Shown here one piece after another: positions 33,743 to 42,590 of a DNA stretch of 63,912 bases. The notes under the pieces were generated by a model. It saw only the letters and a program-made list of their open reading frames with translations, was not told the origin of the DNA and did no database searches. The DNA comes from Ruminococcus sp. UBA4240 (GTDB lineage: Bacteria; Bacillota; Clostridia; Oscillospirales; Ruminococcaceae), in contig DGXE01000004.1 of the NCBI GenBank assembly GCA_002395525.1, positions 1 through 63,912 of the forward strand, given 5' to 3'. Made by a program: the position numbers and the translations under genes. Position 1 is the stretch's first letter; every line of letters starts with the position of its first letter.

Positions 33743-33777
33743 AAGTAGTCTGTGCAATTTGTGCAGGCTGCTTTTTT
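33743..33777 (+). terminator. Terminator of the ABC exporter operon
   Basis: AAGTAGTCTG (33743-33752) pairs with CAGGCTGCTT (33764-33773) using two G-U pairs, then a T run to 33777. Between it and the next promoter (33778-33940) there is AT-rich sequence without a gene. Confidence 0.8.
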
Positions 33778-33940
33778 GTTGACAACTGCTTGCTGCGGCA
33801 CCGAGATGGTGTGAACGTGAAGATGGCAAATCAGAAATGATACTATTCTGTGTTACAAAACTATGCAAACTTGTGCAAATTATACAATCAATTTAATGAT
33901 TATTTCGTGATTTTGAATATATAAAAATTCTATAAAACCG

Positions 33941-33969
33941 TTGACACCCCCGCCAATTTTTTGTATAAT
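33941..33969 (+). promoter_or_regulatory. Promoter of the lone GTPase gene
   Basis: TTGACA (33941-33946), 17 bp, TATAAT (33964-33969). Because the -35 box overlaps the most upstream possible start (TTG 33941), that start is excluded. Confidence 0.88.
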
Positions 33970-34000
33970 ATGTACATATAAATGTTGGGGAGTGGTTTTG

Positions 34001-36010
34001 GTGTTACAGAATCTTGATACCAGTTTATCAAAATACAACAGATTACTATCTGCTTTTGAAAAAAAACCGAATGAGCCTGACAATATCAAGCTCATACGAA
34101 CAAATATAAGACGTCTTGAGCAGATAAACAACAAGCTCAAAATAAAAAAATATCGTCTTATTTTTATCGGAGAACCCGGCAGCGGGAAAACTACGACCAT
34201 ATGCAATTATCTTGGCTTTACAAAGAATCTTCATGCCGGTGATACCTTCAACGGATTTGAGCTTTTTGATGTTGGGAGCGGCAGGACTACTGCATTTGAA
34301 GTGCATTACAGGTTGGGGGACTGGACTAAGTTTTCACTGACCCCCATGAAGACCAAAGATCAAAAACTGTTGATAAAGGATTATTGCGAATATGTGTGGT
34401 CGAATGCTTTTGATTTAAGGGAAGAAAGCTCAGCATCGGAGGATGGCGGACGTGAGAGCAGTTCTGAATATGATCGCGTTATCAGAAACATGGCGGGATT
34501 TACTTCTGAAGATAAATTCATCGAATTTATAAAGGGTAAATACTCTCCTACGGATAAGGAAAGATTTATAAAAGATATATCTCGAAGAATTAATATTGAT
34601 GGCAGAACAGCTACGGAAATATCTCTCCCCTCGTTTGAGAGTTCCGAAAAAACGGCAGAATGGCTCAAAAAGAGTTTCAGCGATATAAATAATGGCAGGA
34701 ACCCAAAAACAGCAATACCCGAAAGAGTTGACATTATATTGAGCAAATTGCAGTTCAGTTTTTATTTTCCCGAATTTATAAGTGAGGTCATCGACACACG
34801 AGGGTTTGACGGCGGGGCGAGAGAGGATCTGAGAGGTTATCTGCGTGCAGATGATACGATAACAGTACTTCTTGATAAAGTGGCTTCACTGCCGAGTGAT
34901 AAGCAGCGTGTCATACTTCAATACTGGACTGACAAATCAGAAACGGACATCATAAACCGCACCTGCATTATGGTAAAGGATAAAGGCGATGCACTGGCAC
35001 AGGTCAATGAAGCAGATGGCGACCCTGAGAGAGGTGAACAGATAAAACGCAGTGAGCTTTTACGCAAGGTAAGGGAGCTAAAGCTGCATTACAATGAAAA
35101 AAACACCGTCTTTGTAGATTCCTACGCAGGTATCGAGACGAGACGGAAGAAGGTACCGGATAAGAAAACGGGTGTAAAAGAGGTAACAGATATAGATAAT
35201 GAATTCCGTGAAGATGAACGGATGCGAATAACCGATTATTTTAAGGGTGTATTGTCCCGATATGAAGATGAACTAAAGGCAGAAGCCAAAAAACTCATCT
35301 CCGATATTGAGGAATTATATCAGGCGGTAATCGGAGCAAACGAGAATATACAGCTTGCACGGGAATTAAAAAGGGTATCCGAGAAGGCAAAAGCTCTGCA
35401 AAAAAAATTAGATGACCAATTGAAAGATGAATTCGTCAAAAATGTTTTTAAAATTGACTATGATAATAATCTCCGCTATGAAACCACTGAATGTGAGGAC
35501 GGGTTTTGTAAGGCATACGAACAGATACATGTGAGCAGTATACGGAAATCCGTTTTGGAGTGTAACGGGACTTGGTTCAAGGCAGACATTTTTGCCGAGT
35601 ATACAGAATATTGTGAGAAAAAGTTCAGGGACATTGCCAATAGTATAAGGGATAAACTGATAGCAGATGTAGAAGAGACAGGTTCAAATATCACACAGAC
35701 AAAGGAAACAACAGCGGTAATAAATTCCTGTATCAGGGATATAAACAGTGAATATGTGAACCTTGTTGACAAGGTAAGAGATGGAGCAAGAACAAGAGCA
35801 GACTATTATTTCAATGATGCATTCTGGAAAAAGATGAAGACAGTCAGACAAGGTTCCGGGGTGCGACGCAGATGGAGAGAATGTATCAGGGAGGAAATGC
35901 ACAGTGTTAAGATGACTGAAAAAACTTATGAGAGTATGGGCTATCCTGTTCGCCGTTTCTTTATAAGAGTAAATGGTTCGCTGAACAACAAGCGAAATTC
36001 AGATAATTAG
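34001..36010 (+). CDS. Large P-loop GTPase-like protein, unknown function
   Basis: A 669-residue protein I cannot assign to a named family. The P-loop GEPGSGKTTT is near residue 56, followed by a threonine-bearing segment GSGRTTAFEVHY, and a G3-like DTRGFDGG near 265; these suggest a dynamin or septin-like large GTPase. The C-terminal half is long, charged and helical, with coiled-coil potential around 430-500. No membrane span is clear. GTG 34001 follows GGGGAGTGG by 7-8 nt; TTG 33998 is an alternative. Base composition and codon use are markedly more AT-rich than both neighbours, and it has its own promoter, so recent transfer is likely. An antiphage or stress role is possible but unproven. 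Confidence 0.6.
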   Translation: MLQNLDTSLSKYNRLLSAFEKKPNEPDNIKLIRTNIRRLEQINNKLKIKKYRLIFIGEPGSGKTTTICNYLGFTKNLHAGDTFNGFELFDVGSGRTTAFEVHYRLGDWTKFSLTPMKTKDQKLLIKDYCEYVWSNAFDLREESSASEDGGRESSSEYDRVIRNMAGFTSEDKFIEFIKGKYSPTDKERFIKDISRRINIDGRTATEISLPSFESSEKTAEWLKKSFSDINNGRNPKTAIPERVDIILSKLQFSFYFPEFISEVIDTRGFDGGAREDLRGYLRADDTITVLLDKVASLPSDKQRVILQYWTDKSETDIINRTCIMVKDKGDALAQVNEADGDPERGEQIKRSELLRKVRELKLHYNEKNTVFVDSYAGIETRRKKVPDKKTGVKEVTDIDNEFREDERMRITDYFKGVLSRYEDELKAEAKKLISDIEELYQAVIGANENIQLARELKRVSEKAKALQKKLDDQLKDEFVKNVFKIDYDNNLRYETTECEDGFCKAYEQIHVSSIRKSVLECNGTWFKADIFAEYTEYCEKKFRDIANSIRDKLIADVEETGSNITQTKETTAVINSCIRDINSEYVNLVDKVRDGARTRADYYFNDAFWKKMKTVRQGSGVRRRWRECIREEMHSVKMTEKTYESMGYPVRRFFIRVNGSLNNKRNSDN

Positions 36011-36087
36011 GGAAATGCTGATAAAATCGCAGAGAGCAGGGAAGTAGATTGAGCATATAGTGACCGTTAATATGATGTTTGTCTGTA

Positions 36088-36125
36088 AAAAACATCTCCC
36101 GCTTGCCATATGGCAGGCGGGAGAT
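36088..36125 (-). terminator. Terminator of cellobiose phosphorylase
   Basis: A 14-bp stem (36094-36107 with 36112-36125, one G-U pair) with an ATAT loop, followed on the minus strand by a T run. Confidence 0.85.
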
Positions 36126-36145
36126 TTGCTATCTGCTGTTGGGTT

Positions 36146-38542
36146 TTAGCCGAGAACTACCACGATGTCGTTGGTGTCCTTCAGCTTGTCGGCAGGGATG
36201 TAGCCCTCTGCCATTTCCTCCCCGTTGAGGGTGAGGGACTTGACGCCGCTCTGTACGTGATCCGGGTTCTTGAAGGTCATATTGAGCTTCTTACCGCGGA
36301 ATGTCTTTGTAACGGTGTAGCTCTCCCATTCAGAGGGGATGGAGGGTGATACCTTAAGACCCTTTGCATCAGGGCGCATACCCAGGATACCCTCTACTGT
36401 ACCAACCATAACGGTGGATGCTGTGCCTGTCAGCCAGTGTACATGAGCACGGCCTGCATAGGGGCTGTCCTTGCCCTCAACGAACTGTCCGTATACATAG
36501 GGCTCCAGAGCTCTGTGCTCAGCATTGTCGTTGTAGGTAGCGGGAGCTGCTTCCTTCCAGTATTTGAACGCCCTGTCACCGTGGCCAAGGAGGGATTCAG
36601 CCAAAATGAGCCAGCCCTGGGGCTGTGAGAATATGCCTGCATTTTCCTTGGTGCACTTGTTGAAGCACTGCATGAGAGCACCGTCAAAGCCGTGTTCAAC
36701 ATAGGGAGGATACATTACCATTGCGCCGTAGGGAGTGTTGAGCTCTCTCTCAACGCTGTCCATAGCCTTTTCAGCCTGCTCCTTTGTGGCAAAGCCGGAG
36801 ATAACGGACCAGGACTGGGGATTGAGCCACATATTTGCCTCGGGGTCGGTCCTCTTGCCGATGACCACGCCGTCTTCCTTGTAGCCTCTGATCCATCTGT
36901 CCTCATTCCAGCACTCAGCAAGGATAGTGTCAAGCTTTGCCTTTACCTCGTCAAGGTATTTGATGTATTCAGCATCGCCCTTGAGCTCGGCATAGCTTCT
37001 GAGTATCTTCACAGCGTATACGAGCTGGAATGCAACGAAGGTGGATTCGCCCTTCTTGCCCAGTCTCAGGCAGTCGTTCCAGTCAGCGTGGAGACCTGCG
37101 GGCATACCGTGGTTGCCCAGGTTGTTCATGGAGAACATTACGGCACGCTTCAGGTGATCGTATACGGTGCCCTTCTCGTCGTCGTTTGCGTAGAATATCT
37201 CCTCATCGAGGAAGGCGATGTCGCCGCTCTCGGAGATGTACTTGTAGATAGTGGGGAACAGCCACAGGGCATCATCCGCACGATAGGAGGGATGGCCTGT
37301 TTCCTTTGCGTATGCGGTGTTGGGGTCGTTCTCGTCGGGGTGGTTCTCCTTGCCGGGAGTGTGGGTGTACTTTACAAGAGGAAGACCCGCACCGTTTGTC
37401 ACCTGGGCGGAGAGCATGAATTCGATCTGCTTCTTTGCCATTTCGGGGGCAAGGTGGATTATGCCCTGGATGTCCTGTACGGTATCACGGTAGCCGAAGC
37501 CGTTTCTCAGGCCGCAGTACTGGAAGGATGCGGCTCTTGACCAGGTGAAGGTGATAAAGCAGTTGTATGCGTTCCACACGTTGACCATGTTGTTGAAATC
37601 AGCGTCGGGAGTGTTGACAACGAAGTTGTCAAGCTTTGCGTGCCAGTAGTTCTTCAGAGCCTGAACTTCTTCCTCAACTACACCGGCCTTTTCGTATCTT
37701 GCGATGATCTCCCTTGCAACAGCCTCGGGCTTCTGACCTAAGATGTAGGTGAGCTCCCTGGTTTCACCGGGGGCAAGCTCGATATCGCTTTCAAGTGCGC
37801 CGCAGGAGTTGGTGTTGTAGTTGAGATCCCCCTTCAGACCCTCTTCGATGCCCTTGGGATTTGCGTAGCTGCGGTAGGAGCCAACGAACTTGTCCCTGTC
37901 GCCGCAGTATGCATCCACCTTTGCCTTTGCAAGGCCAAGGAAGCGCTCGTTGTTGGGGTTCTTGAAGATCTCGTTCTGCTTCTGGAGGATGAAGTTGTCC
38001 TTGAAGTAGGTGTGTGTGATGAACAGTGTGTACTGGAGGTTTACCTGATCCTGTTCATAGTTGTTGTCGTTGACAAATTCGCAGTAGCCTGTCACAGCAA
38101 GCTTTCTTGCCTTGCCGGAGGTGTTTGTCACCTTGGCGTTCCACACCTCATAGGTGGCACCCTGGGGCACATAGTAGGTGACCTCTGTCTTTATGCCCTT
38201 GTACTCGGATGTGATGACGGTGTAGGCTGTGCCGTGGCGGCATTCGCTCTTGTACTCATCAAGGGGCTTGCACACGGGCGACCATGAACCGGACCAGTAT
38301 TCGCCGGTCTCAAGATCCTTGAGATATACATATCTGCCGGGCTGATCCATAGCCACGGAGTTGAAGCGGTAGCGGATGATACGGCCGTTTGCGCCGGACT
38401 TTACAAAGCTGTATCCTCCTGCGTTGTTGGATATGATAGCGCCGTACTCGGGATCTCCAAGGTAGTTCGCCCAGGGAGAGGGAGTATCTGGACGGGTGAT
38501 GACATATTCTTTGTTTTCAAGGTCAAAATGTCCGTAATTCAT
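36146..38542 (-). CDS. Cellobiose phosphorylase (GH94)
   Basis: Cytoplasmic glycoside phosphorylase of 798 aa that splits cellobiose with phosphate into glucose 1-phosphate and glucose. The N-terminus MNYGHFDLENKEYVITRPD followed by PWANYLGD is the start typical of GH94 cellobiose phosphorylases, and the length (about 800) argues against the longer cellodextrin phosphorylase. The general-acid Asp lies in GLHADWNDCLRLG at about residue 487. Related chitobiose phosphorylases share much of this, so the substrate is likely but not proven. It has its own promoter and terminator; no sugar transporter is adjacent. AAAGGAG precedes the ATG. Confidence 0.9.
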   Translation of the reverse strand: MNYGHFDLENKEYVITRPDTPSPWANYLGDPEYGAIISNNAGGYSFVKSGANGRIIRYRFNSVAMDQPGRYVYLKDLETGEYWSGSWSPVCKPLDEYKSECRHGTAYTVITSEYKGIKTEVTYYVPQGATYEVWNAKVTNTSGKARKLAVTGYCEFVNDNNYEQDQVNLQYTLFITHTYFKDNFILQKQNEIFKNPNNERFLGLAKAKVDAYCGDRDKFVGSYRSYANPKGIEEGLKGDLNYNTNSCGALESDIELAPGETRELTYILGQKPEAVAREIIARYEKAGVVEEEVQALKNYWHAKLDNFVVNTPDADFNNMVNVWNAYNCFITFTWSRAASFQYCGLRNGFGYRDTVQDIQGIIHLAPEMAKKQIEFMLSAQVTNGAGLPLVKYTHTPGKENHPDENDPNTAYAKETGHPSYRADDALWLFPTIYKYISESGDIAFLDEEIFYANDDEKGTVYDHLKRAVMFSMNNLGNHGMPAGLHADWNDCLRLGKKGESTFVAFQLVYAVKILRSYAELKGDAEYIKYLDEVKAKLDTILAECWNEDRWIRGYKEDGVVIGKRTDPEANMWLNPQSWSVISGFATKEQAEKAMDSVERELNTPYGAMVMYPPYVEHGFDGALMQCFNKCTKENAGIFSQPQGWLILAESLLGHGDRAFKYWKEAAPATYNDNAEHRALEPYVYGQFVEGKDSPYAGRAHVHWLTGTASTVMVGTVEGILGMRPDAKGLKVSPSIPSEWESYTVTKTFRGKKLNMTFKNPDHVQSGVKSLTLNGEEMAEGYIPADKLKDTNDIVVVLG

Positions 38543-38591
38543 GGTTCAACACTCCTTTTGTTTTGTGTAAAATCTACACATATTTCAAGTA

Positions 38592-38620
38592 ATTATACCA
38601 TTATTTGCGGCAATATTCAA
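38592..38620 (-). promoter_or_regulatory. Promoter of cellobiose phosphorylase
   Basis: TTGAAT (38615-38620), 17 bp, TATAAT (38592-38597) on the minus strand, about 50 bp before the start. Confidence 0.75.
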
Positions 38621-38689
38621 GGGGAAATGTGCAAATTTAACAATTTATCCATTATTCTGCCGGATGTTTATCTCCGTCCGTTCAGACAA

Positions 38690-38718
38690 AAATGTCCCCG
38701 CCTGTGAAAGACGGGGAC
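38690..38718 (-). terminator. Terminator of the MacB/FtsX-type ABC operon
   Basis: GTCCCCGTC / GCGGGGAC-type stem (38694-38702 with 38710-38718) followed on the minus strand by ATTTTTG. Confidence 0.8.
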
Positions 38719-38726
38719 TGGCATTG

Positions 38727-41603
38727 CTATTCCGCATTTTTCAGGGCTTCTGTCATGGGTATGCGTTTTATGCGGTGCATATCCGCAAAGGAGATGACAA
38801 GATATACGGCGATAGTGCCTCCCACGGCAAGCAGAAGATCGGACACTTCAGGGCTGAATACGAACCACCCGGTCATCCTTATCATAATGAGCCGCCACAA
38901 CTCATATACCACCACCTGACCGATGAACAGGCAGATCACGGACATTATCACCACAAATACGGTGGTGGTGCGCACATAGATGCTGCTTATCTCCCGGCTG
39001 TAGTAGCCCAGCACCTTTGCCATGGAGATGGAGCCCGCATTCTTCTCTATTATCTGCTTTGTCAGCAGGTAGAGGAGGGCTGCCGCTATCACAAGGCATA
39101 TTACGGAGAAGTAGCGCATATAATTGCCTATGGAGTGGTTGAGCTGCCTTGCCATAGCCGAGATGTCATCAACGGTGATGACCTTGGCGATGTTCTCCTC
39201 ATCCACGCCTTCAAGGGGCGTGTCGGAGAAGTAGCCGGTGAAGTAGTCGTCCTCGCTGAATGTGGCTTTAAAGGTCTCTGCGGGCATATATACTGCAAGG
39301 CTGCCCTGGGTGTCGTTTATCTTTGCCACACGGAAGGAATACACGGTGGAGGAGTACTTTTCCTTCAGCTCTATGGTGTCTCCCGTTTTCAGGCGGAATT
39401 TGTCCGCATAGTCGGCGGAAACGCACACGTCGGTGCCCTCAAGCTCCCCCTCGCCTATGTATTTGCTGTCGGGGGAGTAGCCGTATACGGTGATCTCCTC
39501 ACCGTCCTTTATCCTTGATACGGTCTGCAGGGAAATGGTCAGGAATTTCTCTCCGTTTGCAGGGGTTATTTCCTTATCGTCCTCATCTTTGTCGGATAAT
39601 AGTATGGTCTGGTAATTTGCCACAGCCATCTCCGAGGAGCGGGCGATAAAGCCGTCAAGAGTGGAGGGCATTCCCAGGCAGAAGCACATGAGCACCATCA
39701 CGAAGATAAGGCCTACGGTCATGACCGCATAGTCACCCAGACTGCGGATGAATATGCGCATACGGAACCTGTTCATAAACGACCACTTAGGCAGGCGCAC
39801 CGCCTTTTTCCTCTTTGATGAGGAGAGGTCACGGCGCATGAATTTCAGCGGTGAGAGCCTCAGCTTGTAGGCAGTCATGATTATGGTTATGGCGGACATG
39901 AGCACCATGGGGATTATGCTCGTCTTTACAAGGGCTTCCGGATTGTACAGGGTGGTGTAGGCAGGCAGGGAATAGGAGTTGTAGTACATCCCCACCACTA
40001 CGTTCTTGAACACGGTGTACCCCAGTATATTGCCGATTACGGCTGATAATACGGTCACAAGTATGGAGGGAGCGCAGTAGTGGAAGATAAGCTCGCCCTT
40101 TGTGTACCCGGAGGCACGCAGTGTGCCTATGACAGCCGCATCCCTTGTTATGGCGTTCTTTGCGGTAAGACCGAATATGAATGCCAGTATGATGACGAAC
40201 ACCACCAGCAGATATTCCGCCATGGTCTTGTCCGAGCCGAAGTCATCGGTGGCAAAGTGTATGGCCTGATTTGCATATTCCGGCACAAAGTCCGTGACCT
40301 TGTTCTCGGTTATGTTTTCAAGCGCCTCCGTGTCGGTGATGCCTATTACCTCCAGGCGCTTATCCAGCACCTCACCCAGTCCCTCCAGTATATCCTTCTG
40401 AGCCTGCAGGGCATCACCGCTTGTGGTGAGCATATCTCCCTTTATTTTCAGCAGATCGCCTTTTTCTTTCAGCTCATCCGCCTTTTTCTGCAGCTCGTCG
40501 CTTTCAGCCTGCAATGCCTCTGCCCTTTGGGCAAGGTCTGCCCCCTTTGCTTCAAGCTCGTCGCTCTCCGTCTGCAATGCAGCCATTCCCGCCATTGCAG
40601 CTGCCGGGTCAGAGGCAGCTGCCTGAAGCTCAGCACCTCTCTGTGCAAGCTCTGCGCCTTTTGCTTCAAGCTCTTCCTTTTCCGCCTGCAGCGCCTCGCC
40701 CCTTGCCTTCAGGTCATCCCCCCGGGCTTCAAGCTCCTTGCCATCGGCTTCAAGGGCATCAGCTTCAGCCTGCAGCTCATCGCCCTTTGCTTCAAGATCC
40801 TCTGCTTTCTGTTTGAGCTCGTCGCCGTTTTTCTCCAGCTTGTCTGCCTCGTCGGCAATGTCCTTTAATTCCTCCGCATCATCCTTGTTGTCAACAAGGC
40901 CGCCTGTCGCCGCAAGGACGGCTATCTTCTCCGCAATGTCCTCAGCGGCTTCCTTTTCGTTTTTGTCCGGTGTCTCATTGAATGAGTAGGCATACTGCCA
41001 TACTGTCACGCCATCAAGGGCATCAAGCTGCGGTCTTGTCACAAAGCCTATATCAAATGTGATAGCATCAAACATGGTGTCGGAATTGCTTTTGAACAGC
41101 GTGGAATAGTCCGATGCAGCCACAAGGCCTGTTACCGTCATGGGAACGCCCCCTGCGGTGATGATGTCTCCGGTCTTTATCCCCACGTTGTCTGCGTGCA
41201 TACGGTCAATGGCTATCTCCCCCGCAGCTTCGGGAAGCCTGCCGTCCAGCATGGAGACACGGTTCACCTCAGTCCTTACGGCAAATACTCTTATCACCGC
41301 ATCCTCTGTGCCGTCGCTGTCAATGTCCTCGCTCAGCTCCTTGTAGTCCTGGTCGTATATGGTGATGCCCTTGCTCTCCATTTTCTCACGCAGGGAGCCT
41401 ATCTCGTTTTCCAGTTCAAAATGGCCGTCCTCGATGCTGTATTCCTCGAAGGCGTCGGCAGCGGCGGTCTCCATGCTGCCGTTTGCCACATACAGCCCCG
41501 ATATAAAGCCTATCACCACTGTCAGCATGACAAACAGCGCCAGATATATCTTTGCGTTTGAACGAAGCTGGCGGAATATCCTTGAATTCAAAGGGTTTCT
41601 CAT
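38727..41603 (-). CDS. FtsX-type ABC permease with long coiled coil
   Basis: Membrane protein of 958 aa. One span (about 19-42) anchors a large extracellular part with a MacB-like region, then a heptad-repeat coiled coil at about 248-413 built from units such as ELEAKGD and ELQAEAD with Leu at every seventh place. An FtsX core follows: spans near 465-490, 515-540 and 560-585, and a second set at the C-terminus (about 625-650, 850-950). It forms one transporter with the ATPase upstream (gap 11 nt). MacB-type systems act as mechanical pumps or release factors, not classical exporters; here the coiled coil may reach through the wall. GAGGAC precedes the ATG. Confidence 0.85.
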   Translation of the reverse strand: MRNPLNSRIFRQLRSNAKIYLALFVMLTVVIGFISGLYVANGSMETAAADAFEEYSIEDGHFELENEIGSLREKMESKGITIYDQDYKELSEDIDSDGTEDAVIRVFAVRTEVNRVSMLDGRLPEAAGEIAIDRMHADNVGIKTGDIITAGGVPMTVTGLVAASDYSTLFKSNSDTMFDAITFDIGFVTRPQLDALDGVTVWQYAYSFNETPDKNEKEAAEDIAEKIAVLAATGGLVDNKDDAEELKDIADEADKLEKNGDELKQKAEDLEAKGDELQAEADALEADGKELEARGDDLKARGEALQAEKEELEAKGAELAQRGAELQAAASDPAAAMAGMAALQTESDELEAKGADLAQRAEALQAESDELQKKADELKEKGDLLKIKGDMLTTSGDALQAQKDILEGLGEVLDKRLEVIGITDTEALENITENKVTDFVPEYANQAIHFATDDFGSDKTMAEYLLVVFVIILAFIFGLTAKNAITRDAAVIGTLRASGYTKGELIFHYCAPSILVTVLSAVIGNILGYTVFKNVVVGMYYNSYSLPAYTTLYNPEALVKTSIIPMVLMSAITIIMTAYKLRLSPLKFMRRDLSSSKRKKAVRLPKWSFMNRFRMRIFIRSLGDYAVMTVGLIFVMVLMCFCLGMPSTLDGFIARSSEMAVANYQTILLSDKDEDDKEITPANGEKFLTISLQTVSRIKDGEEITVYGYSPDSKYIGEGELEGTDVCVSADYADKFRLKTGDTIELKEKYSSTVYSFRVAKINDTQGSLAVYMPAETFKATFSEDDYFTGYFSDTPLEGVDEENIAKVITVDDISAMARQLNHSIGNYMRYFSVICLVIAAALLYLLTKQIIEKNAGSISMAKVLGYYSREISSIYVRTTTVFVVIMSVICLFIGQVVVYELWRLIMIRMTGWFVFSPEVSDLLLAVGGTIAVYLVISFADMHRIKRIPMTEALKNAE

Positions 41604-41614
41604 GTCCTCACCCC

Positions 41615-42325
41615 TTACCAGTCAAGCTCTGCCGCACTCAGCTTGTGATCGTTTATGATGCTCTTGCGCACCATTCCGTCACGCAGCTTTACGGTGTGGT
41701 CTGCCATGTGCTGTATCGCCTCATTGTGTGTGACCATGATGATAGTGTTGCCGTACTTTTTGTTCACGCTCTCAATAAGCTCCAGTATCTCCTTTGAGGT
41801 GTTGTAGTCAAGCGCACCGGTAGGCTCATCGCACAGGAGTATATCGGGATTTTTCACTATCGCCCTGCCTATGGATGTGCGCTGCTGCTGACCGCCGGAA
41901 AGCTGATTTGGCAGCTTGTGGCGGTGCTCGTAGAGCCCCAGGGTCTTTAACAGCTCGTCAATGTCAAGGGGAGAATCCGAAAGATATGCCCCTACCTCGA
42001 TATTCTCCTTTACATTTAGATCCGGTATGAGATTGTAAAGCTGGAAGACATAGCCCAGGTGCTTGCGGCGGTACTCCGTCAGCGCCTTTTCGTCCATGTC
42101 CTCCAGCTTGTCGCCGTTTATGGAGATATACCCGCTGTCTGCGCTGTCAATGCCCCCCATGATGTTGAGAAGGGTAGACTTGCCCGAGCCCGAGGGACCC
42201 AGTATCACGCAGAATTCCCCCTTTGCCACGGTGAAGTTCATCCCCCTGAGCACGTGCTGTACAGAGTCACCCTCCCCGTAGGACTTGTGTATATCGCATA
42301 TTTCAAGAAATCTGGAATTATCCAT
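41615..42325 (-). CDS. ABC transporter ATPase (MacB/LolD type)
   Basis: A 236-residue ATPase with Walker A GPSGSGKST, signature LSGGQQQRTSIGRAI, Walker B LLCDEPTGALD and the H-loop in VTHNEA. The LSGGQQQR and DEPTGALD forms are typical of ATPases that drive FtsX-type permeases, and the permease gene is next in the operon. AGGAGGACAGG precedes ATG 42325. Confidence 0.95.
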   Translation of the reverse strand: MDNSRFLEICDIHKSYGEGDSVQHVLRGMNFTVAKGEFCVILGPSGSGKSTLLNIMGGIDSADSGYISINGDKLEDMDEKALTEYRRKHLGYVFQLYNLIPDLNVKENIEVGAYLSDSPLDIDELLKTLGLYEHRHKLPNQLSGGQQQRTSIGRAIVKNPDILLCDEPTGALDYNTSKEILELIESVNKKYGNTIIMVTHNEAIQHMADHTVKLRDGMVRKSIINDHKLSAAELDW

Positions 42326-42378
42326 TGTCCTGTCCTCCTATATATGAACGTATATTCACATGAGCATTTGATATTTAG

Positions 42379-42407
42379 ATTTTACCATAATCTGCCATAG
42401 TTGTCAA
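42379..42407 (-). promoter_or_regulatory. Promoter of the MacB/FtsX-type operon
   Basis: TTGACA (42402-42407), 17 bp, TAAAAT (42379-42384) on the minus strand. Confidence 0.75.
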
Positions 42408-42511
42408 TTATGCAATATTACAAATTATAGCTGTCCTGCTCCAAAAACCATATGCATTATGCACTTGGTCATCTATGCGGGATCGGTAAAAATGCACAAC
42501 CGGCAAAGCTG

Positions 42512-42540
42512 TTGACATTCCTTTGAAAAAGGCATATAAT
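42512..42540 (+). promoter_or_regulatory. Promoter of the CDF transporter gene
   Basis: TTGACA (42512-42517), 17 bp, TATAAT (42535-42540). Confidence 0.85.
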
Positions 42541-42590
42541 AGAGGCGGGAGCGTTGCTCCTTAAACCAGATCCGACATTCGGGTGATACC

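Noticed and set aside
33941..34000. Longer N-terminus for the lone GTPase starting at TTG 33941
   Set aside because: It would overlap the -35 and -10 boxes of the gene's own promoter; GTG 34001 has a ribosome binding site.
36146..38542. Cellodextrin phosphorylase
   Set aside because: The protein is about 800 residues and starts like cellobiose phosphorylases; cellodextrin enzymes are longer.
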